From NCBI RefSeq assembly GCF_026342435.1, contig NZ_JAPEMT010000002.1:2480001-2544000 (forward strand): a stretch of 64,000 nt of DNA, written 5' to 3'. The notes beneath the pieces were generated by a model, which was not told the DNA's origin, searched no databases, and saw only the letters and a program-made list of their open reading frames with translations. Source of the stretch: Streptomyces sp. NBC_00237. GTDB taxonomy: Bacteria; Actinomycetota; Actinomycetes; Streptomycetales; Streptomycetaceae. Made by a program: the position numbers and the translations under genes. This document shows positions 34,810 through 43,579 of this stretch, piece by piece. Position 1 is the first letter of the stretch. The number at the start of each line of letters is the position of its first letter.

Positions 34810-35001
34810 TCAACGCGTGGCGCGGGCCGCACCCTCGCGGAGGTGGCGCAGGAGGGCGGCGAGCGCGGCGGGGGCGGCGGCGAGGACCCGCCGGGGGGCG
34901 TCGCTCTCCCGGACGAGGCAGGCACGTCCCCCGTGGGCTATCTCCACACACGAGCCCCCGTCCGAGCCGTTGGAGTACGAGGACTTCTGCCACTGGGTCA
35001 T
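34810..35001 (-). CDS. DUF397 small protein
   Basis: A 63-residue protein beginning MTQWQKSSYSNGSDGGSCVEIA, the W-x-K-S-S-Y-S...CVE signature of DUF397. Partner of XRE/DUF5753 regulators in WhiJ-like sets of Streptomyces, probably acting as an antagonist or co-factor of the regulator. It starts 4 bases after the XRE stop. It is the second gene of that leftward pair. The tail is Ala/Arg-rich. Confidence 0.93.
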   Translation of the reverse strand: MTQWQKSSYSNGSDGGSCVEIAHGGRACLVRESDAPRRVLAAAPAALAALLRHLREGAARATR

Positions 35002-35004
35002 TTT

Positions 35005-35856
35005 TCAGATCTCCTTCGCCAGACGATGGATGTAGTCCCTCGACCGGCTGGGCTCAAGCGCGGCCGACGTCACCGTCTCGAAGATCGACCGCAGCGCATG
35101 AAGTTGCGCAACAGCGTCCACGTAGACCCCGCCGCTCACGGTGTCCATGTGCACCGTGTCCAGCGCGGGTACGGGACCACTCGCGTACATCATCGTGGTG
35201 CCCGCACCGGCGAAGTTGTCCACGTCGAAGGGGATCACGCAGACGGTCACGTTGGGCTTCGTCGAGTGGTCCAGGATGCGTTCGAGTTGAGCACGGGCCA
35301 CCTTCCGGTCCGCGACACGCGTACGGAGCACCGACTCGTGCAGCACCGCCTCGTACGGCGTGGCGTCCGCGCGATCGAGGATCGCTCCTCGGCGCTTCCG
35401 GTGCGCCACCCTCGGTTCCAGTTCACTGCTCGGAAGCCCGGGACGCCAGTACTTGAAGACGGCCCGGGCATACTCCTCCGTCTGAAGGAGCCCCGGCACG
35501 TGGTCCGTGCCGACCTCACGGATGGAGCAGGCGTGGTGCTCCAACTCCGACAGGTCCAGGAACGCCACGGGCAACACGTCCCGATATTCCTCCCACCAGC
35601 CGCGCGTACGTTCCGTAGCCATGGCCACGAGTGCATCGATCAACTCCGCGTCCACGCAGGCATAGTGAGCTGCCAGCCGCCGCACGCGCGCCTCACTGAC
35701 TCCGGCGATCCCCGCCTCCGTCTGGCTCATGTGGACCGAACTCGACCCCAGCGCCACAGCCACCTCGCGGGCCGTCATCCCGGCCGCCTCGCGCAGTCTG
35801 CGCAGCTCAACGCCCAGGCGTACCTGACGAGCGGTCGGCTGACTCCTTGGCGGCAT
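35005..35856 (-). CDS. XRE-family regulator with DUF5753 domain (WhiJ-like)
   Basis: A 283-residue protein. N-terminal helix-turn-helix at residues 12-65 (RLGVELRRLREAAGMTAREV and SVHMSQTEAG). The C-terminal DUF5753 domain has FLDLSELEHHACSIREV, VPGLLQTEEYARAVF, and PFDVDNFAGAGTTMMY. In Streptomyces these proteins, with a DUF397 partner and an HATPase protein, repress development or antibiotic genes in response to unknown signals. All three parts are present here. A perfect palindrome upstream may be its operator. Confidence 0.93.
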   Translation of the reverse strand: MPPRSQPTARQVRLGVELRRLREAAGMTAREVAVALGSSSVHMSQTEAGIAGVSEARVRRLAAHYACVDAELIDALVAMATERTRGWWEEYRDVLPVAFLDLSELEHHACSIREVGTDHVPGLLQTEEYARAVFKYWRPGLPSSELEPRVAHRKRRGAILDRADATPYEAVLHESVLRTRVADRKVARAQLERILDHSTKPNVTVCVIPFDVDNFAGAGTTMMYASGPVPALDTVHMDTVSGGVYVDAVAQLHALRSIFETVTSAALEPSRSRDYIHRLAKEI

Positions 35857-35926
35857 ACGACTCCCCGAACCCCAACGGCTCTGTCCTCGCGGCCCGTTGG
35901 GCCACCCGATCGAGTGCCAGATTACG

Positions 35927-35938
35927 GCAACCGGTTGC
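35927..35938. promoter_or_regulatory. Palindromic operator candidate GCAACCGGTTGC
   Basis: A perfect 12-bp palindrome 70 bases upstream of the XRE start, next to an AT-rich run (GGAATAAATTAATACCC) that is the likely promoter core for one or both divergent genes in this 244-base gap. Assignment is inference. Confidence 0.5.
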
Positions 35939-36100
35939 GGCGGAATAAATTAATACCCTACCGTCGGTGACGCGTCGCACACGCAGCGAACCCGGGACCC
36001 CGGAAGCGCACCGCCCCGTCACGCCATGACGGCCGCGTCAATGCCACCGCCCAGCGGCCCGCCGCGCCACCAACTCGCTTCACCTTGAACGGAGTTGTTC

Positions 36101-36529
36101 ATGCCGCGATCCGACGTGGACCCGTACCCCATCGAGAACTGGGAGTACTCCCTCTACATCCCGCACGACCCCCGAGCCGTCACCGTCAGTCGTCACACCC
36201 TCCGGCTGATCCTCGGCATGCACGGTCTGGCGTACCTCGCCGACCTGGCCGAACTCCTCGCCACCGAACTGATCAGCAACGCCGTACGGCACACCAAGGG
36301 CCCGGCCGCCCTCCGTGTCCGCCGCAGCGGCCGCACCCTGCGCATCGGAGCCTGGGACGCGGATCCCACACCGCCCGCCCCGCCGCTCCGCAGCGCCGAC
36401 GAGGACGCCGAGGCGGGGCGTGGGCTGGCGCTCGTACGGACGTGTGCCGACGGGTGGGGCTGGTACCCGCTGACCAGCACCGGGGACGGCGGCAAATACG
36501 TGTGGTGCGAGCTGGCGGCTGCCGCGTAA
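36101..36529 (+). CDS. ATP-binding protein, HATPase_c_2 (anti-sigma kinase-like)
   Basis: A 142-residue protein from ATG 36101 with GGAG 8 bases upstream. LATELISNAVRHTKGPAALR is the N-box of GHKL ATPases (ELxxNAxxH). WDADPTPP is the G1-box Asp, and EAGRGLALVRTCADGWG is the ATP lid. Such RsbW/SpoIIAB-like proteins bind sigma factors or STAS antagonists. It is the third piece of the WhiJ-like set and transcribed divergently. Confidence 0.9.
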   Translation: MPRSDVDPYPIENWEYSLYIPHDPRAVTVSRHTLRLILGMHGLAYLADLAELLATELISNAVRHTKGPAALRVRRSGRTLRIGAWDADPTPPAPPLRSADEDAEAGRGLALVRTCADGWGWYPLTSTGDGGKYVWCELAAAA

Positions 36530-36545
36530 GGGGACGCTCCGGCAA

Positions 36546-37979
36546 CTACGCGAGTGCGCCCAGGGCCCGGATCAGGGCCCCGAGCGCACCCGGCCACCCC
36601 CTGTCCGACGGGGTCGCGTAGCCCACCATCAAGCCGTCCCGCCCGGCTCCGGGTGCCTCCGGATGCCGGTGCGTGGCGAGGCCCTCCACCGCCAGGCCCT
36701 GCCAGTGCGCCGCGCGCACCACCTCCCGTTCCGTGCCCGGCGGGAGTTCCAGGATGGCGTGCAGGCCCGCAGCGATTCCGGTGGTACGCACGTGCGGGGC
36801 GTGGGCGGCCAGAGCCGCCACCAGGTCGTCACGGCGGCGGCGGTAGCTGAGGCGCTTGGCCCGGACGTGGCGGTCGTACGCGCCCGAGGCCATGAACTCG
36901 GCGAGCGTGAGCTGTTCCAGCGCGCTGGAGGTGTTGTCGTACGGGGAGAGGAGCGGGAGGAGGTCGGGCGGCAGGACCGCCCAGGAGAGGCGCAGGCCCG
37001 GGGCCAGGGCTTTGCTGGTGGTGCCGAGGTAGACGACGCGGTCCGGGTCGAGGCCCTGGAGGGCGCCGACAGGCTGGCGGTCGTAGCGGAATTCGCCGTC
37101 GTAGTCGTCCTCCAGGATCAGCCCTCCGGTGCGGCGCGCCCAGTCGACGGCTGCGGCCCGCCGGTCGGGGTGCAGGGCGACTCCGGTCGGGAACTGGTGC
37201 GCGGCCGTGAGGAGGGCTGCTCCGACGCCCGGGAGTCCGGACAGTTCCTCGGTCTTCGAACCGCGTTCGTCGAGGCCCAGGGCGGGGGTCCGCAGGCCCG
37301 CCGCCGTGAAGCAGGCGCGGTGGAAGGCCAGGCCGTACGACTCCGTCGCGACCGCCTTCGTCGAGGGGGAGCGGCGGCGCAGCGCGTCGGCCAGGAAGGT
37401 CAGCGCGTTGACGTAACCGGAACGGATCACGAGGCGTTCGGGGTCGGCGTGCACGCCCCGGGTCCTGGCCAGATAGGCGGCGAGGACGGTACGGAGTTCG
37501 ATGCGCCCGCGTGGGTCTCCGTAGCCGAAGGCTTCGTTCGGGGCGGTGGTCAGCGCCTTGCGGGACGCCTTCAGCCAGTCGGCGCGGGGGAAGGTGGACA
37601 GGTCGGGGGTGCCGGGCATCAGGTTGTGGGCGGGGGCGGTGCGGGCAAGGGGTTGCGGTGCAGGTGGGGGCTGTTTGCGGGGGGTGAGGTGGGCGCGGGC
37701 GGCGATCCGGGTGCCGGAGCCCTGGCGGGCGGTGAGCCAGCCCTCGGCGACCAGTTCGGCGTAGGCGTCGGCGACGGTGTTGCGGGCTATGCCGAGGTCG
37801 GCGGCGAGACTGCGGGAGGAGGGGAGGCGGGTGCCGGGGGCGAGGCGGCCGGTGCGGGCGGCCTCCCGGAGGGCGTCGCGCAGGCTCGTGCGCAGACCGG
37901 AACCGGAACCTGGGCCGGTCAGGTCGAGGTGGAGGTCCCTGCCGAGTTCGGCTTGGTAAGTGGCCCAGGAATCCGTCAT
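36546..37979 (-). CDS. MocR/PdxR-type GntR-aminotransferase regulator
   Basis: A 477-residue protein. The GntR winged helix at residues 25-95 has LRDALREAARTGRLAPGTRLPSSR and DLGIARNTVADAYAELVAEG. The class I aminotransferase-like domain has MPGTPDLSTFPRADWLKA, GYGDPRGRIELRTVLAAYLART, the LEDDYDGEFRYD aspartate and PLP-lysine motif YLGTTSKALAPGLRLSW. MocR proteins sense PLP or amino compounds and control neighbouring genes. The divergent AhpD-like gene 47 bases away is the obvious target. Confidence 0.93.
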   Translation of the reverse strand: MTDSWATYQAELGRDLHLDLTGPGSGSGLRTSLRDALREAARTGRLAPGTRLPSSRSLAADLGIARNTVADAYAELVAEGWLTARQGSGTRIAARAHLTPRKQPPPAPQPLARTAPAHNLMPGTPDLSTFPRADWLKASRKALTTAPNEAFGYGDPRGRIELRTVLAAYLARTRGVHADPERLVIRSGYVNALTFLADALRRRSPSTKAVATESYGLAFHRACFTAAGLRTPALGLDERGSKTEELSGLPGVGAALLTAAHQFPTGVALHPDRRAAAVDWARRTGGLILEDDYDGEFRYDRQPVGALQGLDPDRVVYLGTTSKALAPGLRLSWAVLPPDLLPLLSPYDNTSSALEQLTLAEFMASGAYDRHVRAKRLSYRRRRDDLVAALAAHAPHVRTTGIAAGLHAILELPPGTEREVVRAAHWQGLAVEGLATHRHPEAPGAGRDGLMVGYATPSDRGWPGALGALIRALGALA

Positions 37980-38026
37980 GGGAATGGACCATAGCGGTGG
38001 GCCGGTGTGTGGGTAGCGTTGCCGGT

Positions 38027-38548
38027 ATGACGACGAACGAGAACACCGCGAACGGGAACACCACGAACGGGAACGTCCCCGAGCACACGCCCCGTATGAA
38101 CTGGTCCGAGCACGCCCCCGAGGTCTTCAAGGCGATGCTCCAGCTGGAGAAGGCCACCCGCAAGCACCTCGACCCGGTGGTCGCCGAGCTCGTGAAGATC
38201 CGCGCCTCGCAGATCAACCACTGCGCGTTCTGCCTGGACATGCACACGAAGGACGCGCTGGCCGCCGGTGAGCGGGTGGAGCGGATCGTGCAGCTGTCGG
38301 CGTGGGAGGAGTCGCAGCACTTCTACACGGCGAAGGAGATCGCGGCGATCGAGCTGACGGAGGCGATCACCGTGCTGACGGACGGGTTCGTGCCGGACGA
38401 GGTCTACGAGAAGGCGGCGAAGGAGTTCGACGAGGTGGAGCTGGCGCATCTGATCGCGGCGATCAACACGATCAATGTGTGGAACCGGTTCGCGGTATCG
38501 ACGCGGATGGTGCCGGGGCACTATGTGGCGGGGTCCGTCAAGCACTGA
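38027..38548 (+). CDS. Carboxymuconolactone decarboxylase / AhpD-like protein
   Basis: About 173 residues from ATG 38027. The first ~25 residues contain a short NTANGNTTNGN repeat. The core has KIRASQINHCAFCLDMHTKDA, with the CxxC peroxidase-reductase pair and downstream histidine of AhpD-like proteins. It likely acts as a disulfide-based alkylhydroperoxidase. The MocR regulator is divergent, suggesting control by an amine or PLP-linked signal. Confidence 0.9.
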   Translation: MTTNENTANGNTTNGNVPEHTPRMNWSEHAPEVFKAMLQLEKATRKHLDPVVAELVKIRASQINHCAFCLDMHTKDALAAGERVERIVQLSAWEESQHFYTAKEIAAIELTEAITVLTDGFVPDEVYEKAAKEFDEVELAHLIAAINTINVWNRFAVSTRMVPGHYVAGSVKH

Positions 38549-38737
38549 TCGCTCGGGCCGCGCGGGCCGCTCGGGGGGGGCATCGCTCCCCGGGCCGCGC
38601 CCGGATCCCGTTTGTAGGTCCCCCGGTGGGGGCGGGCGTTCCGGGCTGCGCCCGGTGCACGGCCTTCGGCCGCGCGTCCTCAAGCTCCCCCAAGCTCTCG
38701 GCTTCGCTCGACCAGGGGGTGCCCCCTCGACGGGCTG
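38549..38737. repeat. Palindrome-rich intergenic segment (convergent terminator region)
   Basis: Multiple short inverted repeats, such as CCGGGCTGCGCCCGG (38639-38653), GGCCTTCGGCC and a CTCCCCC...AGGGGG hairpin around 38687-38720. Similar hairpin clusters fill many Streptomyces intergenic gaps. It separates two convergent genes and probably ends both transcripts. No coding signal. Confidence 0.6.
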
Positions 38738-39712
38738 TTAGGGGCTGTCGCAGGAGTTGAGGGCGAGGGTTTCGGGTTTGGGTTTGAAGCGGGCTTCGAA
38801 GTCCGGGACCCGTTTGACCAGGTGGGGGAAGTGGCTCTGGAAGGAGACCCGCCATTTGTCGGCGAGGAAGTCCTTCAGGACCGTGACGAGTTGGCGGCAG
38901 CGTTCCGGTTGGGCGAGGGGCAGCCCTATTCCGTACTTCTGCGGCGCGCCCACCTCAATCGCCTCGGGGACCATGAGCTTCACACCGTGGCGTTCCACGA
39001 ATCCGTACAGGATGACCTTGTCGGTCCACACCGCGTCGACGTTGCCGTTGAGCAGGTCGTCGACGCAGCGCTTGTAGTCGTCCCGGGGCACGTACTCGGC
39101 CTTGCCGTTGAGCAGGGTCCGCTGGTCGTCGGCGTCGGAGGTGGAACCCTCGGCGGTGCACACGGCCTTGCCGGTGAGGTCTTCACGCTTGCGGATCTTC
39201 TTCTTGTCGGAGGCCCGGATCAGCACGCCCTGACGGGTGTTGAGGTACGGGCCCGCGAAGGCGACCAGCTTCTTGCGCTTGTCGGTGATCGAGTACGTCG
39301 CGATGACGAGGCCGTCCGCGTGGTCGGCCAGGAAGGTCTCCCGCTCCTTCGACGTGGTGTCGACGGCGGTGAGGGAGGAGCCGAGCTTCGCCGCGACGAA
39401 CTGGGCGAGGTCGTTCTCGAAGCCCTGGGCCTGGTGGCCGGTGGCGGAGTACTCGTTCAGGCCCGGCTGCTCGAACTTGGCACCGTAGAAGATGCCCTTG
39501 GGGAAGGTGGTCCTGTCGGGGCTGCCGCTGCTCTTCGCCGGTGGGCCGGAAGAACCGTTGGAGGAAGAGGAGGCGCTGCCCTTGTCGCCTGCGGTGCCGC
39601 CCCCGCCGTTCGCCGTGCAGGCGGAGGCCAGGAGGACGGCGGTCACGACCCCGGCAAGGGTGCGGGCGCGGTGGCGCGGACGTACGCCTGTGTGCGTGTA
39701 CGAGGGCTTCAT
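38738..39712 (-). CDS. Amino-acid-type (family 3) substrate-binding lipoprotein
   Basis: A 324-residue protein with lipobox VVTAVLLASAC near residue 32, a Ser/Gly linker, then the SBP fold: GFENDLAQFVAAKLG (the family-3 G-F-E-x-D-L motif), TYSITDKRKKLVAFAGPYLN, and GKAVCTAEGSTSDADDQRTL. Such proteins bind amino acids for ABC import or for signalling. No permease or ATPase is adjacent; its start overlaps a membrane protein (39709-39712). It may be a sensor rather than a transporter part. Confidence 0.87.
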   Translation of the reverse strand: MKPSYTHTGVRPRHRARTLAGVVTAVLLASACTANGGGGTAGDKGSASSSSNGSSGPPAKSSGSPDRTTFPKGIFYGAKFEQPGLNEYSATGHQAQGFENDLAQFVAAKLGSSLTAVDTTSKERETFLADHADGLVIATYSITDKRKKLVAFAGPYLNTRQGVLIRASDKKKIRKREDLTGKAVCTAEGSTSDADDQRTLLNGKAEYVPRDDYKRCVDDLLNGNVDAVWTDKVILYGFVERHGVKLMVPEAIEVGAPQKYGIGLPLAQPERCRQLVTVLKDFLADKWRVSFQSHFPHLVKRVPDFEARFKPKPETLALNSCDSP

Positions 39713-40425
39713 GCGGCCTCTTCCGGGAGCGTGTCGTTCGTCAGTACGGCGTCCTCGATCTCCAGGCTGATCCGGCAGGACTCCTCGGTGGTGAGCCGGA
39801 TCTGCACGGAGACCTCCTTCTTGCCCTTGCGCAGGGGGAGATCGAATGCGGCGACTCCCCGGGCGAACCTGACCTGCCGGTCGCCCGACTGGGCTCCGGA
39901 GACCGTCAGCCTCGCCTCGGGCAGGCACGGGGAACCGCCGTTGGGGAGGTCCCGTCCGGCCACCCTCAGCCGGAGGCGGTCCCGCTCCCGGGTGATCGGC
40001 ACGGTGAGGGTGAGCCCGTCGGTGTTGATCATCTCGCCGGGCTTCCCCGCGACCTTCACGCCCTCGGTGACGTCCTCGTCCTTGGAGTTCACGTACGTCC
40101 CGACGGACACGAGCGCGACCGCGACGACGACCACCAGCACCAGCGTGGCCACGGTCAGGGTGCGCAGGGACGGCCCGCCCGAGACGAAGGCCGGGGCCAG
40201 CAACGCTCCCGCGACCACCACGAAGATGCCGCTCAGCACGGTGACGGACACCTCGGTCAGCCACGGCCCGCCGAGGAAGACCTCGCAGGCGAAGAGGAGG
40301 ATCAGCAGGACGAACACGACGATCGCGCCGACGCCCGGCTCTCCGGGGGCCCGGCCACCACCCGCACCACCACCCGCACCGGGACTCGCCCGCCGCACCT
40401 TGCCCGCCCCGCCCCGTACGCGCAT
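39709..40425 (-). CDS. Membrane protein coupled to the orphan binding lipoprotein
   Basis: A 238-residue protein. Basic Gly-rich N-terminus, three helices (GAIVVFVLLILLFACEVFLG, SVTVLSGIFVVVAGALLAPAF, TLTVATLVLVVVVAVALVSV), then a ~120-residue exported domain with beta-strand pattern and two cysteines (GSPCLPE, TEESCRIS). No enzyme motif. ATGA overlap with the binding-lipoprotein gene implies a complex, perhaps a two-part receptor (inference). Confidence 0.75.
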   Translation of the reverse strand: MRVRGGAGKVRRASPGAGGGAGGGRAPGEPGVGAIVVFVLLILLFACEVFLGGPWLTEVSVTVLSGIFVVVAGALLAPAFVSGGPSLRTLTVATLVLVVVVAVALVSVGTYVNSKDEDVTEGVKVAGKPGEMINTDGLTLTVPITRERDRLRLRVAGRDLPNGGSPCLPEARLTVSGAQSGDRQVRFARGVAAFDLPLRKGKKEVSVQIRLTTEESCRISLEIEDAVLTNDTLPEEAA

Positions 40426-40523
40426 GCCTCGCTCCCACCCCTCGTGAACCTGGTGTACCGACGTCCGGACCCCCTGAAACCCCTTTCGGGGACCAACTGT
40501 CGTACGACTTGGGCGGGTTGCGC

Positions 40524-40561
40524 CAAGAGCCCGCTCCGGAGGTTTCCGGGGCGGGCTCTTG
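40524..40561. terminator. Terminator hairpin past the betaine operon
   Basis: Perfect 11-bp inverted repeat CAAGAGCCCGC / GCGGGCTCTTG with inner TCCGG/CCGG pairing. It lies 80 bases past the stop of opuAC (minus strand) and about 100 bases upstream of the 39709-40425 gene. No clear T-run, which is common in this genus. Confidence 0.65.
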
Positions 40562-40640
40562 GTGAAGGGGGCGTGCTCAGTGCGGCTGCCGGGGGCTGCT
40601 CAGCCCTGGGGAATCAGCCCTGGAGGGATCCCTGGGGGAA

Positions 40641-41615
40641 TCAGCCCTTGGGGAGCCACGCGCGCCAGACGGGCTCGTTGTCCGCGACCCACTTCTCCGC
40701 GGCGGCCTCCGGGGAGAGCTTCTGGTCGGCGATCATCAGGGACACCGCGTTCTGCTGCTCCGCGTTCCAGTGGAAGTTCTTGAGGAACTGGGCCGCCTTG
40801 CCGCCCTTCTTCGCGAAGTTCGCGTTCATGTACTTCGCGAGGGGCGTGGTCGGGTAGGCGCAGTCGATGTCCTCGGGGGCCTTCGCCGCGCACTTCTCGG
40901 AGTAGGCGGGGAGTTTGACCTCGACCATGGGGACCTGCTCGAACAGCCACTGGGGCTGGTACCAGTAGGTGAGGAAGGGCTTCTTCTCCTTGGCGAAGCG
41001 CTGGATCTGGGTGATCTGGGCGGCTTCGGAGCCGGAGAAGACGACCTGGTAGTTGAGCTTGAGGTTGTCGACGAGGGCCTTGTCGTTGGTGACGTAGGAC
41101 GGGGAGCCGTCCAGGAGCTGGCCCTTGCCGCCGCTCTCCGGGGTCTTGAACTGGTCGGCGTACTTGTTGAGGTTGCGCCAGTCCGTGACGTCCGGGTGCT
41201 TGTCCGCGAAGTACTTGGGGACGAACCAGCCGATGTGGCCGATGACGCCGACCTCGCCCGCCGGGACGATCGTCTTCTTGTCCTTGACGTAGCGGGCCTC
41301 CTGCTCGGGGTGCCCCCAGTCCTCCATGATCATGTCGACCCGGCCCTGGCTGAGGGCGTCCCAGGCGGGGACCTCGTCGACCTGGACGGTGTCGACGCGG
41401 TAGCCGAGTTCGCGTTCCAGGATGAGCTTGGCGACGGCGACGTCCGCCTGCGCGCCGACCCAGGACTGGACGGAGAGGGTGACGGTCTTCGCACCGGCAG
41501 CGTTCGCGTACGGGGACGCCTGCTGGGTCATGTCGGCCGCCCCGCACCCCGTGAGGAGCAGTGCGCCGAGGCCCAGTGCGGTGGACTTGAGTGCCGTACG
41601 GCGAGAGATGTTCAC
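40641..41615 (-). CDS. opuAC: Glycine betaine/choline ABC transporter, substrate-binding lipoprotein
   Basis: A 324-residue OpuAC/ProX protein from GTG 41615, overlapping the permease stop (GTGA). Twin-basic NISRRTALKSTALGLGALLLTGC is a lipoprotein signal. The fold has VQSWVGAQADVAVAKLILERELGY, MIMEDWGH and IGHIGWFVPKYF. W residues in these loops would form the aromatic cage that holds quaternary ammonium compounds. It is the last gene of the leftward operon and feeds the OpuAB/OpuAA transporter. Confidence 0.92.
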   Translation of the reverse strand: MNISRRTALKSTALGLGALLLTGCGAADMTQQASPYANAAGAKTVTLSVQSWVGAQADVAVAKLILERELGYRVDTVQVDEVPAWDALSQGRVDMIMEDWGHPEQEARYVKDKKTIVPAGEVGVIGHIGWFVPKYFADKHPDVTDWRNLNKYADQFKTPESGGKGQLLDGSPSYVTNDKALVDNLKLNYQVVFSGSEAAQITQIQRFAKEKKPFLTYWYQPQWLFEQVPMVEVKLPAYSEKCAAKAPEDIDCAYPTTPLAKYMNANFAKKGGKAAQFLKNFHWNAEQQNAVSLMIADQKLSPEAAAEKWVADNEPVWRAWLPKG

Positions 41616-43579
41616 GCGTCCTCCTTGCGGGCCGCGCGCGAAGGCTGCGTGACCCGGTCGAGCATCAGGCCGAGGCAGACGATCGCGGCGCCCGCCTTGA
41701 GGCCGGTGGCCAGGTCGCCCTGGGCGAGGCCGAACACGACGTCGTAACCCAGCGCGCCTCCGCCGACCAGGCCGCCGATGATGACGACGGCGAGGACCAG
41801 GACGACGCCCTGGTTCACGGCGAGGAGCAAGGACGGGCGGGCGAGCGGGAGTTGGACCTGCCGGAGCTGCTGGCCCCGGGTCGCGCCGAGCGAGCGGGCC
41901 GACTCCATGGCGGCGGGGCTGACCTGCTGGAGGCCCTGGGTGGTGATGCGGACGACGGCCGGGAGCGCGTAGACGACGGCGGCTGCCGCTGCCGGGGCGC
42001 GGCCCACGCCGAAGAGGGCGACGACGGGGATGAGGTAGACGAACTGCGGCATCGTCTGCATCACGTCGAGGACGGGGCGCAGGACGCGCTCCAGGCGGCT
42101 GTTGCGGGAGGCGGCGATGCCGATCGCGAAGCCGATGAGGAGGGTCACCGCGACGGCGGCGAGGACTTGGGAGAGCGTGTCCATGGACGGCTTCCACACG
42201 CCGAGCACGCCGATGGCGGCCATGGCGAGGGTGGCGGTCAGCGCCGACTTCCAGGTGCCGATCAGCCAGGCGAGGGCGGCGACCAGGAGCAGGACCGCGT
42301 ACCAGGGCAGGGCGGTCAGGCCCGAGCGGACCGGATCCAGGACGTACGAGGTGAAGTGACCGGCCCAGTCGGCGGTGCCGCCGATGACGGGCACCCCGGA
42401 GTAGAGGTGGTCGGTCATCCAGCCGACGGCCTTGTTGACGGTCGGGGCGATCTCGATCGACCAGGAGGCGGGCCACAGGAGGGAGTCGGCGAGGCGGGCG
42501 GCGACGGCCACCGCCGCTACGGCTGCGAGGCCGATGGCGGCGGGGAGCCAGGAGCGGCCCTGTTCGCGGTCGCCGGAACCTGCGGCTGCCGTCACCCGGT
42601 CGAGGACGATCGCCATCAGTACGATGGGGAGCCCTGCGGCCAGTGCCTGGCCGACGTCGACGGAGGCCAGCGCCTGGTAGACGCGGTCGCCGAGACCGGC
42701 GGCGCCGATGACGGACGCGATGACGGCCATCGAGAGGGCCATCATGATCGTCTGGTTGAGGCCGAGGAGGAGCTGCTTGCGGGCGAGGGGCAGCCGGGCG
42801 GTCAGCAGGCGCTGGGTCGCCGTCGCGCCGAGCGACTCGACCGCTTCGAGCACGCCCTTGTCCGCGCCGCGCAGGCCGAGCGCCGTGAGGCGGGCCATGG
42901 GCGGGGCGGCGTACACGACGGTCGCCAGGACCGCCGCCGGGACGCCGATGCCGAAGATCAGTACGACGGGCAGCAGGTACGCGAAGGCCGGGAGCACCTG
43001 CATGGTGTCCAGGACGGGGCGCAGGATGCGGAAGGTGCGGTCGGAGAGCCCTGCGGCGAGGCCGAGGAACGCGCCGAGGGCCACGGATGCGGCCACCGCC
43101 ACCGCCATCAGGGCGAGGGTCTGCATGGTCGGCACCCACATGCCGAGGAGGCCGCAGGTGGCGAGGGACGCGAGGGTGCCGGCGGCGAGCTTCGGTCCGG
43201 CGGTGCGCCAGGCGATCAGGGTGGCGAGGGCCGTCGTCCCGGCCCAGCCGAGGGCGAGGAGGACGAGGTAGACGGCTCGGACGGAGAGGACGACCGCGTT
43301 GGAGATGTGGCCGAAGAAGTAGAGGAAGAGGGGGTGGCCGTCGCGGTTGTCGATGATCCAGTCGCTGACCTTGCCGAGGGGTTCGGTGAGGTCGACGGTG
43401 AGGGGGGTGGGCCAGGTGCCGGAGGCCCAGCGGGTGTGGAGGACGGGGATGGCGACGGCCGCCACCAGGGCGAGCGCGGCGAGCTTGAGGAGGGTGGGGC
43501 GACGGGTCCCCCTCTCCCGCCAACTGGCTTGTGCCTCGCGGGGCTTCGGCGGGGCGGAGGTGGTGGTCACGGCACTCAT
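41612..43579 (-). CDS. opuAB: Glycine betaine ABC transporter, fused double permease
   Basis: A 655-residue protein with two BPD_transp_1 domains in tandem. Each half carries the ATPase-contact EAA motif (GLRGADKGVLEAVESLGAT near residue 230, and GLQQVSPAAMESARSLGAT near 560). About twelve helices. In many bacteria these are two identical permeases; here one chain supplies both halves. It starts at 43579 inside an ATGA overlap with the repeat ORF. Confidence 0.92.
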   Translation of the reverse strand: MSAVTTTSAPPKPREAQASWRERGTRRPTLLKLAALALVAAVAIPVLHTRWASGTWPTPLTVDLTEPLGKVSDWIIDNRDGHPLFLYFFGHISNAVVLSVRAVYLVLLALGWAGTTALATLIAWRTAGPKLAAGTLASLATCGLLGMWVPTMQTLALMAVAVAASVALGAFLGLAAGLSDRTFRILRPVLDTMQVLPAFAYLLPVVLIFGIGVPAAVLATVVYAAPPMARLTALGLRGADKGVLEAVESLGATATQRLLTARLPLARKQLLLGLNQTIMMALSMAVIASVIGAAGLGDRVYQALASVDVGQALAAGLPIVLMAIVLDRVTAAAGSGDREQGRSWLPAAIGLAAVAAVAVAARLADSLLWPASWSIEIAPTVNKAVGWMTDHLYSGVPVIGGTADWAGHFTSYVLDPVRSGLTALPWYAVLLLVAALAWLIGTWKSALTATLAMAAIGVLGVWKPSMDTLSQVLAAVAVTLLIGFAIGIAASRNSRLERVLRPVLDVMQTMPQFVYLIPVVALFGVGRAPAAAAAVVYALPAVVRITTQGLQQVSPAAMESARSLGATRGQQLRQVQLPLARPSLLLAVNQGVVLVLAVVIIGGLVGGGALGYDVVFGLAQGDLATGLKAGAAIVCLGLMLDRVTQPSRAARKEDA

